Origin: a virus
IMG/VR virus record: IMGVR_UViG_3300036853_000224
Location: 1-41,178 of that record
Length of the DNA: 41,178 bases
Reading direction: 5' to 3' (one strand)
Part shown: positions 7,667 to 15,035 of the stretch, piece by piece
Position numbering within the stretch: the first letter of the stretch is position 1
How the letters are laid out: each line of letters opens with the position of its first letter
Notes under the pieces: model-generated
Databases searched by the model: none
The model's input: only the letters and a program-made list of their open reading frames with translations
Told to the model about the DNA's origin: nothing
Translations under genes and position numbers: made by a program

Positions 7667-7680
7667 GACGGTGTGAGACG
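7663..7680 (+). repeat. Two GTGAGACG direct repeats, 10 bp apart
   Basis: GTGAGACG occurs at 7663-7670 and 7673-7680, one helical turn apart, beginning at the terminase stop codon and ending six bases before a 14-bp palindrome. This could be part of a protein-binding site in the short gap after the terminase gene. Reverse-complement relatives (CGTCTCAG) occur as a tandem pair in the attP region at 33187-33206. Confidence 0.5.
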
Positions 7681-7686
7681 ATGTTG

Positions 7687-7700
7687 GTTCCACGTGGAAC
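7687..7700. promoter_or_regulatory. parS-like palindrome
   Basis: A perfect 14-bp palindrome, GTTCCACGTGGAAC, in the 119-bp gap between terminase and the gpW-like gene. The 16-mer GGTTCCACGTGGAACA differs at one position from the chromosomal parS of Pseudomonas as I recall it (TGTTCCACGTGGAACA). It is therefore a plausible binding site for a chromosomal or phage ParB. It may instead be an operator for an unrelated dimeric regulator. The rest of the gap (7667-7785) holds no convincing gene. Confidence 0.6.
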
Positions 7701-7785
7701 AACAACGTTGAGTTGTGTTCGTCGGGCTCTGTCGGCGGAAAGCGTACAGCGGGCGCCTATGAACCCGTGATAAATCGCCGGGCGC

Positions 7786-8391
7786 ATGCCACCGCCCGAG
7801 CCATCAATCCCGACCTGCTTTCCCCCGAGCATCACGGCCGGGACGACATTCAAGATCGACCGCGGGTTGTCGGACTGGCCGAACACGAGTTGGAAATACA
7901 CGTTGATTCTGGCCGGCGCCGCCGTCGTCTCGAAGGACGCGAGCGCGGACCCTGACAACGGCAACCTGTACCACCTGGTCATGACGGCATCCGACACGCA
8001 GCCGCTGAACCCCAGCGGCGGCGCGACGCTGTATTACAAATACACCGAACGGATGACCGCGCTCGATCTGTCCGGGGAGGTGTTCGATATCGGCGAGGGC
8101 GTGATCGCCGTCGCACCCAACTTCGCGATCGCGCAACCGGGCGATGCGCTGTCCAACAACGAGCGCATGCTCGCAGCGATCCAACAGCTGTTAGCGGGCC
8201 GGGTGACCAGCGATCTATCGAGCTATGCCATCGCGGGCCGCAGCCTCACGAAGATGACCTTGAAGGAGTTGCAAGAGGCGGAAGGGATCTACCTCACGCG
8301 CGTCTACAAGGAACGCAATCCCGGCACGTTCTCGACGCCCGTCGATGTCCAATTCCCGCCGACTGACTTTCCGATGCGGGGGCGCTGCTAA
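7786..8391 (+). CDS. Head-tail joining protein with gpW-like C-terminus
   Basis: A 201-residue protein in the position of lambda gpW, between terminase and portal. Residues 125-190 resemble gpW: a helix (NERMLAAIQQLLAG), a YAIAGRSLTKMT strand pair and a second helix (LKELQEAEGIYLTRVYKER). The first 115 residues form an extra beta-rich domain (TTFKIDRG, WKYTLILAGAA, LYYKYTERM) absent from the 68-residue lambda protein. GpW-type proteins seal the portal vertex and carry the tail. The ATG at 7786 is the first after an in-frame stop, with no strong ribosome site. Confidence 0.7.
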   Translation: MPPPEPSIPTCFPPSITAGTTFKIDRGLSDWPNTSWKYTLILAGAAVVSKDASADPDNGNLYHLVMTASDTQPLNPSGGATLYYKYTERMTALDLSGEVFDIGEGVIAVAPNFAIAQPGDALSNNERMLAAIQQLLAGRVTSDLSSYAIAGRSLTKMTLKELQEAEGIYLTRVYKERNPGTFSTPVDVQFPPTDFPMRGRC

Positions 8392-9948
8392 ATGAAACTC
8401 CGCAAGGTGTTGGCTCGCGCCGCCGGCAAGGTCGCCGGTTGGTTGGCCGGCGCACGTAACACGTTCAAGGGCGCGGAGTTGTCCCGGCTCTGGTATGACT
8501 GGATTGCATCTCCGATCTCGGCCGATCAGGAGATCTATAACGACTTCTCGCGACTGCGGGGTCGCGCCCGCGAGATGCGCCGCAACCATCCATTGGTTCG
8601 ACAGTACATGTCGATGCTCTCGACCAACATTATCGGCGCCGACGGGATGCAACTGCGGCCGCGGGTACGCAATCGCGACGGCAAAATCAACAAGACCCTC
8701 AACGAATCGATCAAGGAAGCCTGGGACGATTGGAGCGACGAGGTCACAGTTGACGGTTTGATGGGGTTGGTCGATCTCCAACACCAACTCATCGAATGCC
8801 TCGCGGTCGATGGTGAAACGTGTCTGCGCAAGATCCGCAGCTATCCCGACAACCGATATCGCTTTGCGCTCCAGTCGATCGACCCCGATTTGTTGGACCA
8901 TCAATTTTTTCGCGCCGCCGGCGAGGGAGTCAATGAGATTCGCCTCGGAGTCGAAGTCAATGACTGGGGCAGGCCGATAGCCTACTGGTTTTGGGATCGA
9001 CACCCGACGGATCTCTATAACACCGGATCGCGGAAAAGGATGCGCGTCCCCGCGGATGAGATCCTGCACATTTACCGGCCCGATCGGGTCAACCAGACCC
9101 GCGGAACAACATGGCTCAACAGCGTCATGTTCCCCGCGAAGATGGTGGACGGGTATGTCGAGGCGGAAGTCGTCGCCGCGCGCACGGGCGCCGCGAAGAT
9201 GGGCTTTTTCGAGGTCAAGGACGGCGCCGAGTACGTGCCGCCAAAACCCGGCGAACGGTTGAGCATCGAGGCGCAGCCGGGCCAGTTCGAGGCGCTCCCG
9301 CCCGGTTACGAATTCAAACCGTGGACGCCCGACCACCCCGGCACGGCCTTTCCGTCGTTCCTCAAAGCGATTGTGCGTTGGATCGCCTCGGGCCTTCGCG
9401 TCTCCTACAACACGCTCGCGAACGATCTGGAGGGCGTGAACTATTCCAGCCTGCGATCGGCGTTGCTTACCGAACGGGACGAATGGCGGAAGTTGCAACG
9501 TTGGTGGGCGCGGCGCGTGTTGAAACCGATATACGCCGAATGGCTGGAATTCGCGCAGCTCTCGGGACAGCTCTATCTCGACTCGCGTGACTGGAACTCC
9601 TACATGCGCGTGCTGTTCATGCCGAGGGGTTGGGCGTGGGTTGATCCGTTGAAGGATGTCAACGCGAGCATTGCGGAGATCGATAACGCGCTGACCTCGC
9701 GCCAACGAGTGTTGGACGAGCAAGGCCTTGACTTCGAGACGATCGCTGAGGAGCTGTCCGAGGAACAGAAGCTCATCGAGGAACTCGGTCTCGATTTGAG
9801 CGGTATCGGCGTCGGAGGTGGCGACACCGCCGGCGACAACAACACGGACAACGGCGATCAACAGCAGCAAGGCAACAACACTGACCGCGCGAGGCGCCGC
9901 CGCGAACGGTTGCGGCTCGTATCTGGCCTACTCGCACAGGAGCGCTAG
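8392..9948 (+). CDS. Phage portal protein (lambda gpB family)
   Basis: A 518-residue portal protein. It shows the family's typical blocks: RRNHPLVRQYMSMLSTNIIG, a DGETCLRKIR strand, ADEILHIYRPDRVNQTRGTTWL and an arginine-rich helical region (DEWRKLQRWWARRVLKPIYAEWL). It forms the dodecameric ring at one capsid vertex for DNA entry and exit. The C-terminus is low in complexity (Gly/Asp/Asn/Gln runs, then RARRRRERLRL). It starts directly at the upstream stop and ends five bases before the capsid gene. Confidence 0.95.
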   Translation: MKLRKVLARAAGKVAGWLAGARNTFKGAELSRLWYDWIASPISADQEIYNDFSRLRGRAREMRRNHPLVRQYMSMLSTNIIGADGMQLRPRVRNRDGKINKTLNESIKEAWDDWSDEVTVDGLMGLVDLQHQLIECLAVDGETCLRKIRSYPDNRYRFALQSIDPDLLDHQFFRAAGEGVNEIRLGVEVNDWGRPIAYWFWDRHPTDLYNTGSRKRMRVPADEILHIYRPDRVNQTRGTTWLNSVMFPAKMVDGYVEAEVVAARTGAAKMGFFEVKDGAEYVPPKPGERLSIEAQPGQFEALPPGYEFKPWTPDHPGTAFPSFLKAIVRWIASGLRVSYNTLANDLEGVNYSSLRSALLTERDEWRKLQRWWARRVLKPIYAEWLEFAQLSGQLYLDSRDWNSYMRVLFMPRGWAWVDPLKDVNASIAEIDNALTSRQRVLDEQGLDFETIAEELSEEQKLIEELGLDLSGIGVGGGDTAGDNNTDNGDQQQQGNNTDRARRRRERLRLVSGLLAQER

Positions 9949-9952
9949 CGCC

Positions 9953-11992
9953 ATGCCTGACGATCAAACACCGAAGTCATTGAAAGAGCAGGACGAGCTA
10001 CCGCTACAGCGGCGCACGTTCAACGTCGTGATCACCAAGCGGGCCGCGGCGCCGCAGGCAGGACCGGCCGCGGAAGGCGCGCGGGGCGCTCCCGCCGGCG
10101 ATGGTGAGGACGAGGAGTTATACGACGTTTCGCTTTCATCGGAGGAACCTGTTGACCGTTGGTGGGGGCGCGAGATCCTGTTGCATGGCAAGGAAAACAT
10201 CAATTTGGAGCGGACCAAGGACGGCTTGCCGTTGTTGGCCAGCCATAACAGCCGCTCACTGCCGATCGGCCGCATGTACGACTTTCGCGTCGATGACGGC
10301 AAGCTGAGGGCGGGCCTCCGATTTTCCAAGATACAGGCCGGCCGCGACGCTAAGACGTTGGTCGATGAGGGTCACCGTGAGATGTCGATCGGCTACTCGA
10401 TCGATGAATATGAAGTGACACCCGGCAAGGCCGATGAACCATCCGTGTTTCGCGCGACGCGGTGGACCCCCATGGAGGGGTCCATCGTCGCCGTTCCTGC
10501 CGATCACACCATCGGTGTTGGTCGCAATTCAACCGGGGTGAAGTACCCCGTCCATGTTCGCAACTTGCCCAAAGCGGGCTCAACGGGAGTGACGACTATG
10601 CCAGACGATAACGCGCCGCCGGCCCGTGCCGGGGCTGACTCAAAGGTGGCCGCGGAGATCGTGCGCCGGGCCGCCCTCCATGGTTGCAGCGACCAGGTCG
10701 CCGACTGGTTGGATCGCGGGTTGACCCTCGAACAGGTCAACGAGGAGATCCTCGCCAAGCGCGCGACGGCGCCGAGCAAACAACCGGCCGCCGAACAGTT
10801 GGAGCTGTCCGAGAAGGAGCGCAAGGAATACAGCTACGCGCGGGCGATCATCGCCGGAGCGGAAGCGCGCGACGGCCGGGCCAAGAACTGCTTTGAGCTC
10901 GAGATCAGCCAGGACCTCGAAAAAAGCATGCCGATGCAGTACAAGCGCAACGGCGGCATCTTCGTTCCAACAACGCTGCGCGGTGGCAAATTCAAGCAAG
11001 AACTGCACATGTCGGCCAGTGCTGACTTGCAGCGACAACTGGATCTGTTGACCCGTGTTGGGATTATCGACTCAGTGACGACCAACGCCATCAAGGAGAC
11101 CGTCTTCACGGTCTACGGCGGCGAGCTGATCGAAATGCTACGCAATACCGCGATGGTCGTCGCGATGGGGGCGCGCGTGCTCACCGGTCTGGACTCCCCG
11201 GTTGGATTCCCGCGGCAGACCGGCGACGTGAGCGCCAACTGGGTTGCGGAGAACCCCGGCGCCGATGTCACCGCGAGCAATGTCACGACTGACATTGTCA
11301 CGCTGGCTCCCAAGACCCTGCAGGCGACCACCGCATACACGCGCCAGTTGTTGGTGCAAAGCTCGATCGACGTGGAAGCGATGGTACGCGGATCAATCGC
11401 AGCCGCGCACGGTCTGGCGTGGGACAAGGCGGCCCTACACGGAACGGGCTCGAACAATCAGCCGACCGGCATATACAACACAGCCAATGTGTTGACGGTC
11501 GATTTCAGCGACGCCAACTTCTCGAACACCGGCCAGCTGATCGCCTATACCGGCGTTGTCGAGATGGAAACGCAGGTTGCGGCGGCCAACGCGCTGTTGA
11601 GTGCGCTCGGCTACCTGACCACGCCGAACGTCGCCGGCCGTGCCAAACGCACGTTGGAATTTGCCGGCGCCGCCATCGCGCAGGGCATGCGCCTCTGGAA
11701 CGGCAAGATTTTGGACGGCGAGATGAACGGCTACACGGCGCGCGCCACCAACCAAGTCAGCAAGTTGCTCGGGACCAATGGCGTCGCGTCGCCGGCCGGT
11801 ACCTATCACGGGCTGACATTCGGAAATTGGGCTGACCTGCTCGTCGGGCAATTCGGGGGCGCTCTGGAACTCATCGTTGATCCCTATGCGCAGAAGAAGC
11901 GCGGCATCATCGAGGTGACATCGTTCCAAATGTGCGACATCGCGCTCAGGCATCCGGTCAGTTTCTGCATCGGAATCAATCTCAACAAGTAA
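9953..11992 (+). CDS. Fused HK97-type prohead protease and major capsid protein
   Basis: A 679-residue single reading frame. Residues 15-200 are an HK97 prohead protease (U35): LLASHNSRSLPIG with H98, and MSIGYSIDEYE with S146, in the expected order. After a linker and a helical scaffold-like part (about 230-340), residues 370-679 are an HK97-fold major capsid protein (GGIFVPTTLRG, PRQTGDVSANWVAENPGA, GTGSNNQPTGIYN, RHPVSFCIGINLNK). The protease probably releases the capsid domain during maturation. I start at the ATG at 9953 because the longer frame overlaps the portal gene. Confidence 0.93.
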   Translation: MPDDQTPKSLKEQDELPLQRRTFNVVITKRAAAPQAGPAAEGARGAPAGDGEDEELYDVSLSSEEPVDRWWGREILLHGKENINLERTKDGLPLLASHNSRSLPIGRMYDFRVDDGKLRAGLRFSKIQAGRDAKTLVDEGHREMSIGYSIDEYEVTPGKADEPSVFRATRWTPMEGSIVAVPADHTIGVGRNSTGVKYPVHVRNLPKAGSTGVTTMPDDNAPPARAGADSKVAAEIVRRAALHGCSDQVADWLDRGLTLEQVNEEILAKRATAPSKQPAAEQLELSEKERKEYSYARAIIAGAEARDGRAKNCFELEISQDLEKSMPMQYKRNGGIFVPTTLRGGKFKQELHMSASADLQRQLDLLTRVGIIDSVTTNAIKETVFTVYGGELIEMLRNTAMVVAMGARVLTGLDSPVGFPRQTGDVSANWVAENPGADVTASNVTTDIVTLAPKTLQATTAYTRQLLVQSSIDVEAMVRGSIAAAHGLAWDKAALHGTGSNNQPTGIYNTANVLTVDFSDANFSNTGQLIAYTGVVEMETQVAAANALLSALGYLTTPNVAGRAKRTLEFAGAAIAQGMRLWNGKILDGEMNGYTARATNQVSKLLGTNGVASPAGTYHGLTFGNWADLLVGQFGGALELIVDPYAQKKRGIIEVTSFQMCDIALRHPVSFCIGINLNK

Positions 11993-12055
11993 GGGGACGA
12001 ACGGCCTTCGCGCGAGTTGAGTTGAGCATGTAACCGAACTGTTGGAGGTCAACAT

Positions 12056-12292
12056 ATGAGCAAGTCAATCATGCCCCTGCGCCCGTTCAACCTCGGTGAT
12101 GGGAGGATCGGCACGCCGGGCCAGGTCGAGGTCGTACCGGACGCCGTCGCACATACGGCGCACGCATTCGGCAACGCGCAGATCCTCACAGACGAGGAAG
12201 CGCAGGCGGCGAAGGCGGCCGGGCCGCCCCCGTCTACGGATGACGAGTCTCCGTCCGCGCAGGATCGCGATCCGAAAGTCCGTAAGAGGTAG
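12056..12292 (+). CDS. Small hypothetical capsid-operon protein
   Basis: A 78-residue protein with a good ribosome site (GGAGG) eight bases before the ATG. The N-terminal half is mixed; residues 45-78 are strongly charged and Ala/Pro-rich (TDEEAQAAKAAGPPPSTDDE). Its place right after the capsid gene suggests a minor head component or assembly factor. No motif is recognised. Confidence 0.6.
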   Translation: MSKSIMPLRPFNLGDGRIGTPGQVEVVPDAVAHTAHAFGNAQILTDEEAQAAKAAGPPPSTDDESPSAQDRDPKVRKR

Positions 12293-12299
12293 GGCCAAC

Positions 12300-12686
12300 A
12301 TGTCACACCAACTTACGCACTTGGCGGCGGCGGGTGTCGGTCAGTCGCTATTGCCCCCCGGCGCGATCGCGGCGAACACCAATGGGACGGGCGTCTCATT
12401 GGCCGGCAAGAAGGGAACCGCGGCCGCGATCCTCAACTGCGGGGCCGCGACGGCGGGCACCAACCCGACGATGGATGTCAAGTTGCAGGAGTCGGACGAC
12501 AACTCCACCAACTGGACAGACATCACGGGTGCGTCGTTTCCGCAGGTGACCAACGCGGCGAAGTGCAACGTCATATCGTTTCGGCCGGGCGAGCGGAAGC
12601 AATACATCCGTGCGGTTGCGACGATCGGCGGGACCTCCAGCCCGAGTTTCCCGGTCTCCTGCGAGATCCTCGCGCTGCCCAGCTGA
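12300..12686 (+). CDS. Putative capsid decoration protein
   Basis: A 128-residue beta-rich protein with the pattern ILNCGAATAGTNPTMDVKLQ, SDDNSTNWTDITGASF and YIRAVATIGGTSSPSF. I associate this with small virion surface proteins encoded next to phage major capsid genes, with an immunoglobulin-like or jelly-roll look. It probably coats or cements the capsid. The ATG at 12300 is chosen because the frame upstream overlaps the preceding gene. Confidence 0.6.
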   Translation: MSHQLTHLAAAGVGQSLLPPGAIAANTNGTGVSLAGKKGTAAAILNCGAATAGTNPTMDVKLQESDDNSTNWTDITGASFPQVTNAAKCNVISFRPGERKQYIRAVATIGGTSSPSFPVSCEILALPS

Positions 12687-12697
12687 CGGGACGTGCA

Positions 12698-13021
12698 ATG
12701 CCCACGTATTTTCGCGATGCTGACATCGACCTCATTATGGCCGACGGGAAAGCCGAAGGTCTCGCGGTCGATGTTTCGATCAACGGGGGGAGCACGATCC
12801 CCGGCATCGTGGATTACGTGGGCCGCGACGTGTTGCAGTCGATGAACGTCGCGGGGATCAGCGGCGTATCGATCGCGGTGTGGGTCCAGACTTCCAAACT
12901 GACACTGCCGTTGCGCAATCGGACGCCGCTGACCGTCGAAGGCCAAAACATGATCCTTCGGGATTCCAACCCGGAAGGCGACGGTGCGCTGACCGTACTC
13001 GCCTGCGAGCGCGCGCCGTGA
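12698..13021 (+). CDS. Head-tail connector protein (gpFII-like)
   Basis: A 107-residue protein of the length and position of lambda gpFII, between capsid and tail-terminator genes. It shows successive strands (GLAVDVSINGGSTIPGIVDY, SGVSIAVWV) and a C-terminal RDSNPEGDGALTVLACER, as in head-tail attachment proteins. It would sit at the end of the connector where the tail docks. Its TGA overlaps the GTG of the next gene. Confidence 0.6.
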   Translation: MPTYFRDADIDLIMADGKAEGLAVDVSINGGSTIPGIVDYVGRDVLQSMNVAGISGVSIAVWVQTSKLTLPLRNRTPLTVEGQNMILRDSNPEGDGALTVLACERAP

Positions 13022-13452
13022 GCTCGATTCGCAAGCAGATCATCGACGCCGTGATGGCACGGCTCAACACGAGCACGCCGGGCGGCGTCCCGCAGACGAC
13101 GCGCGCGCGCCAGGAGCCCTACGACCCGTCTGAGTTGCCGGCGATCACCGTGAAGCCGCAGCGTGAGCAGATTGATTATGAGGCGCTGGGCAAACGCAGC
13201 TACTTCCGCAAGCGCGAGATGACATTGCGGGTGTCTGTGCATTTCACGGGCGACGACAGCGTCGCCGATCCAATGACGGTCTGGATCACCAGTCAGCTCG
13301 ACGGGCAGGTATTCCCGTCGCTCATCGAGGATTGCAAGGAAGAAAACAACGAATGGGAATACGCGGCGGAGGATCAACCCTATCTGGTGTTGCATCAAGA
13401 CTTCCGCGTTGTCTACCACACGCTAGTCGGCGATCAAACACGTACGCAATAG
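13018..13452 (+). CDS. Tail terminator-like protein (gpU/neck type)
   Basis: A 144-residue protein starting at GTG in a GTGA overlap. It opens with an amphipathic helix (IRKQIIDAVMARLNT), then a basic loop, LPAITVKPQ and KREMTLRVSVHFTGDD, and ends in beta strands (YLVLHQDFRVVYHT). This matches the alpha/beta plan of tail-completion proteins that cap the tail tube. The position just before the tail tube gene supports this. Confidence 0.7.
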   Translation: MSSIRKQIIDAVMARLNTSTPGGVPQTTRARQEPYDPSELPAITVKPQREQIDYEALGKRSYFRKREMTLRVSVHFTGDDSVADPMTVWITSQLDGQVFPSLIEDCKEENNEWEYAAEDQPYLVLHQDFRVVYHTLVGDQTRTQ

Positions 13453-13464
13453 GAGTGAACGACC

Positions 13465-14268
13465 ATGCCAGCCATCACCGGCCCCAACATCATCGCGCCA
13501 GATCCGCGCCTGTGCATGCTCGGGCGCGGGATCATCTACTTTGACCAATTCCTGGCCAACTCCACGACGCGCACCGGCATCCAGGACTTGGGCAACTGCA
13601 CGACGCTGGAGGTTGAACCCAAGGTCGAGATCAAAGAAAAGTACGAGAGCCGCGATCCGGCCAGCTCGCTGTACGCGCGCGCGGTCACTCGCGAAACGTT
13701 CGGCATCAAGATCACGGGCGATGAGTACTCGGTAGACAACCTGGTCCGTGCGCTTCTCGGCTCAGGGATGACACTGGCGGCCGCAACGGGCGGCACGGTC
13801 ACCGATGAAGCGATCACGCCGTCGGGCGGCGCAATCCTGGGCCGCTACTACGATCTCGCGCATCGAAACATCACGACGTTGACCAACGTCAAACAAGGCG
13901 CGACGACGTTGGTGTTGGGTACGGACTACACGGTCGATCTGGTGCGCGGGCGTATCTACCTGTTGCCGACGTCCGTCACCATCACGCCGGCGTCCGCGCT
14001 CACGGCGTCCTATGTGTGGGCGGCCTACACCTACTCGGGGATTGCGATCGGCACGGTCGGCACGATCGAAGGGTATCTCAACTACCGCGGCAATCCGGTC
14101 AAGGGGCCGCAGTTCGAGGGCGAATGGTGGCACGTGTCGTTCACGCCGTCGGGCGCGCTCGGCTTCATCGCGGACGACTTCGGCAACTGGACACTCGAAG
14201 GGCTTGTTATTGCCGACCCGGTCAACCATCCAACCGAACCCATCGGGCATTTGATCGCGGTCGGCTGA
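13465..14268 (+). CDS. Major tail tube protein
   Basis: A 267-residue beta-rich protein with a ribosome site (TAGGAG) ahead of the ATG. It includes GNCTTLEVEPKVEIKEKYES, an insertion with a beta hairpin (TTLVLGTDYTVDLVRGRIYLL) and GTIEGYLNYRGNPVKGPQFEGEWWHV. Position between tail terminator and G/GT chaperones, together with these features, identifies the tube subunit that stacks around the tape measure. Confidence 0.8.
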   Translation: MPAITGPNIIAPDPRLCMLGRGIIYFDQFLANSTTRTGIQDLGNCTTLEVEPKVEIKEKYESRDPASSLYARAVTRETFGIKITGDEYSVDNLVRALLGSGMTLAAATGGTVTDEAITPSGGAILGRYYDLAHRNITTLTNVKQGATTLVLGTDYTVDLVRGRIYLLPTSVTITPASALTASYVWAAYTYSGIAIGTVGTIEGYLNYRGNPVKGPQFEGEWWHVSFTPSGALGFIADDFGNWTLEGLVIADPVNHPTEPIGHLIAVG

Positions 14269-14300
14269 CCCCGTGCTTCTGGCCGCTATGTTGGTCTTTA

Positions 14301-14325
14301 CAGGGGATCGTATTGTGATCCCCTG
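14301..14325 (+). terminator. Intrinsic terminator after tail tube gene
   Basis: A perfect 9-bp stem, CAGGGGATC pairing with GATCCCCTG, with a 7-base loop, followed by AGTTTTC. It sits 32 bases after the tail tube stop and 28 bases before the chaperone gene. The short T tract suggests partial termination, which would lower expression of tail-assembly genes relative to the abundant tube protein. Confidence 0.7.
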
Positions 14326-14352
14326 AGTTTTCAAAAAGCGGAGGCACACTCG

Positions 14353-14889
14353 ATGGTGTTGGAAATAGACGGGGCGGGCACGTACTCCCTCATAACACGC
14401 CGGACCATCGAGAACGACATCGCGTTGTCGAATCTTCTCAGGTCATCCGGCGCGGAACGTGCACTGATCGATGCCCTCACTGAGGGCGAGGAACCCGACT
14501 CGAAAGTCTTCGCTGCGGTCAGCGGCAGCGGGAAGTTGTTCGACATTCTCGGCGCCGCGTTGGTCCCGGAAGGAACCGACCCGTTGGAATGGACACCGAA
14601 GCTACAACAGCAGACCGCCGACACGCTCAAGCGCGTCATCTCGGATGCGGGCAAGCGAACGATCCTGCTGTGCATTGTGCCGTTGGTGACGAGTTTTTTT
14701 CTGGCCGGGCTGCACTCAACGGCGACTTCCCGGAGCTTTACCGACACTCCGGCGAGTCAGGTGCAGCCCGATTCCGAGAACGCGGCGACTACGACTTCGG
14801 CGACTGGGCCCTCATGGTTCGCGAGTTGGCTGGATACGATCCGGGCCGCGCTCGGGAGATCGTTCGCTGGCCGCTCCGCGAAGCCCTAA
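14353..14889 (+). CDS. Tail assembly chaperone gpG-like (no frameshift)
   Basis: A 178-residue protein with a good ribosome site (GCGGAGG) upstream. The first 116 residues are an alpha-helical chaperone domain (DIALSNLLRSSGAERALIDALTEG, KLFDILGAAL, LQQQTADTLKRVI) and read into a seven-T slippery run at 14694-14700. Without slippage, translation continues 62 codons in the original frame to a low-complexity tail. GpG-type chaperones coat the tape measure before tail tube assembly. The unshifted tail is unusually long, as it overlaps most of the T frame. Confidence 0.8.
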   Translation: MVLEIDGAGTYSLITRRTIENDIALSNLLRSSGAERALIDALTEGEEPDSKVFAAVSGSGKLFDILGAALVPEGTDPLEWTPKLQQQTADTLKRVISDAGKRTILLCIVPLVTSFFLAGLHSTATSRSFTDTPASQVQPDSENAATTTSATGPSWFASWLDTIRAALGRSFAGRSAKP

Positions 14890-15035
14890 TGTGTTACGTA
14901 CACCAGTTGAAGCGCAACGCCCTGGACGGGTGGCGCCATGACATGTTGATTTGGGCGTCGATCGCACCGCAGTTGAAAGAGAAGCTGCAGCGGCCGCCGG
15001 TACCCAGGATCTTGAGACCGAACAATGCCGACTAA
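14353..15035 (+). CDS. Tail assembly chaperone gpGT-like, -1 frameshift product
   Basis: Ribosomes slipping back one base on T TTT TTT at 14694-14700 leave the gpG frame and read SGRAALNGDFPELYRH onward to 15035, giving a fusion of about 227 residues. The T part contains DFGDWALMVRELAGYDP and REALMCYVHQLKRNALDGWRHDM, typical of GT partners that bind the tail tube protein. The slip keeps phenylalanine codons in both sites. Frame arithmetic (14353 frame to the overlapping frame) is exactly -1. The product ends 11 bases past the tape measure start. Confidence 0.85.
14694..14700 (+). promoter_or_regulatory. -1 ribosomal frameshift slippery site
   Basis: Seven Ts read as T TTT TTT in the gpG frame, the canonical X XXY YYZ layout. 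It sits at codon 114-116 of gpG, at the junction with the T frame. The frame after slippage has no stop until 15033. This is the expected location in lambda-type tail operons. Confidence 0.85.

Noticed and set aside
7681-7770. 29-codon frame reading LVPRGTT over the parS-like site
   Set aside because: No ribosome site and too short; the palindrome explains the sequence.
8215-9870. 551-residue minus frame opposite portal and the gpW-like gene
   Set aside because: It is antisense to strongly supported structural genes, lacks family features and reflects GC-rich codon bias.
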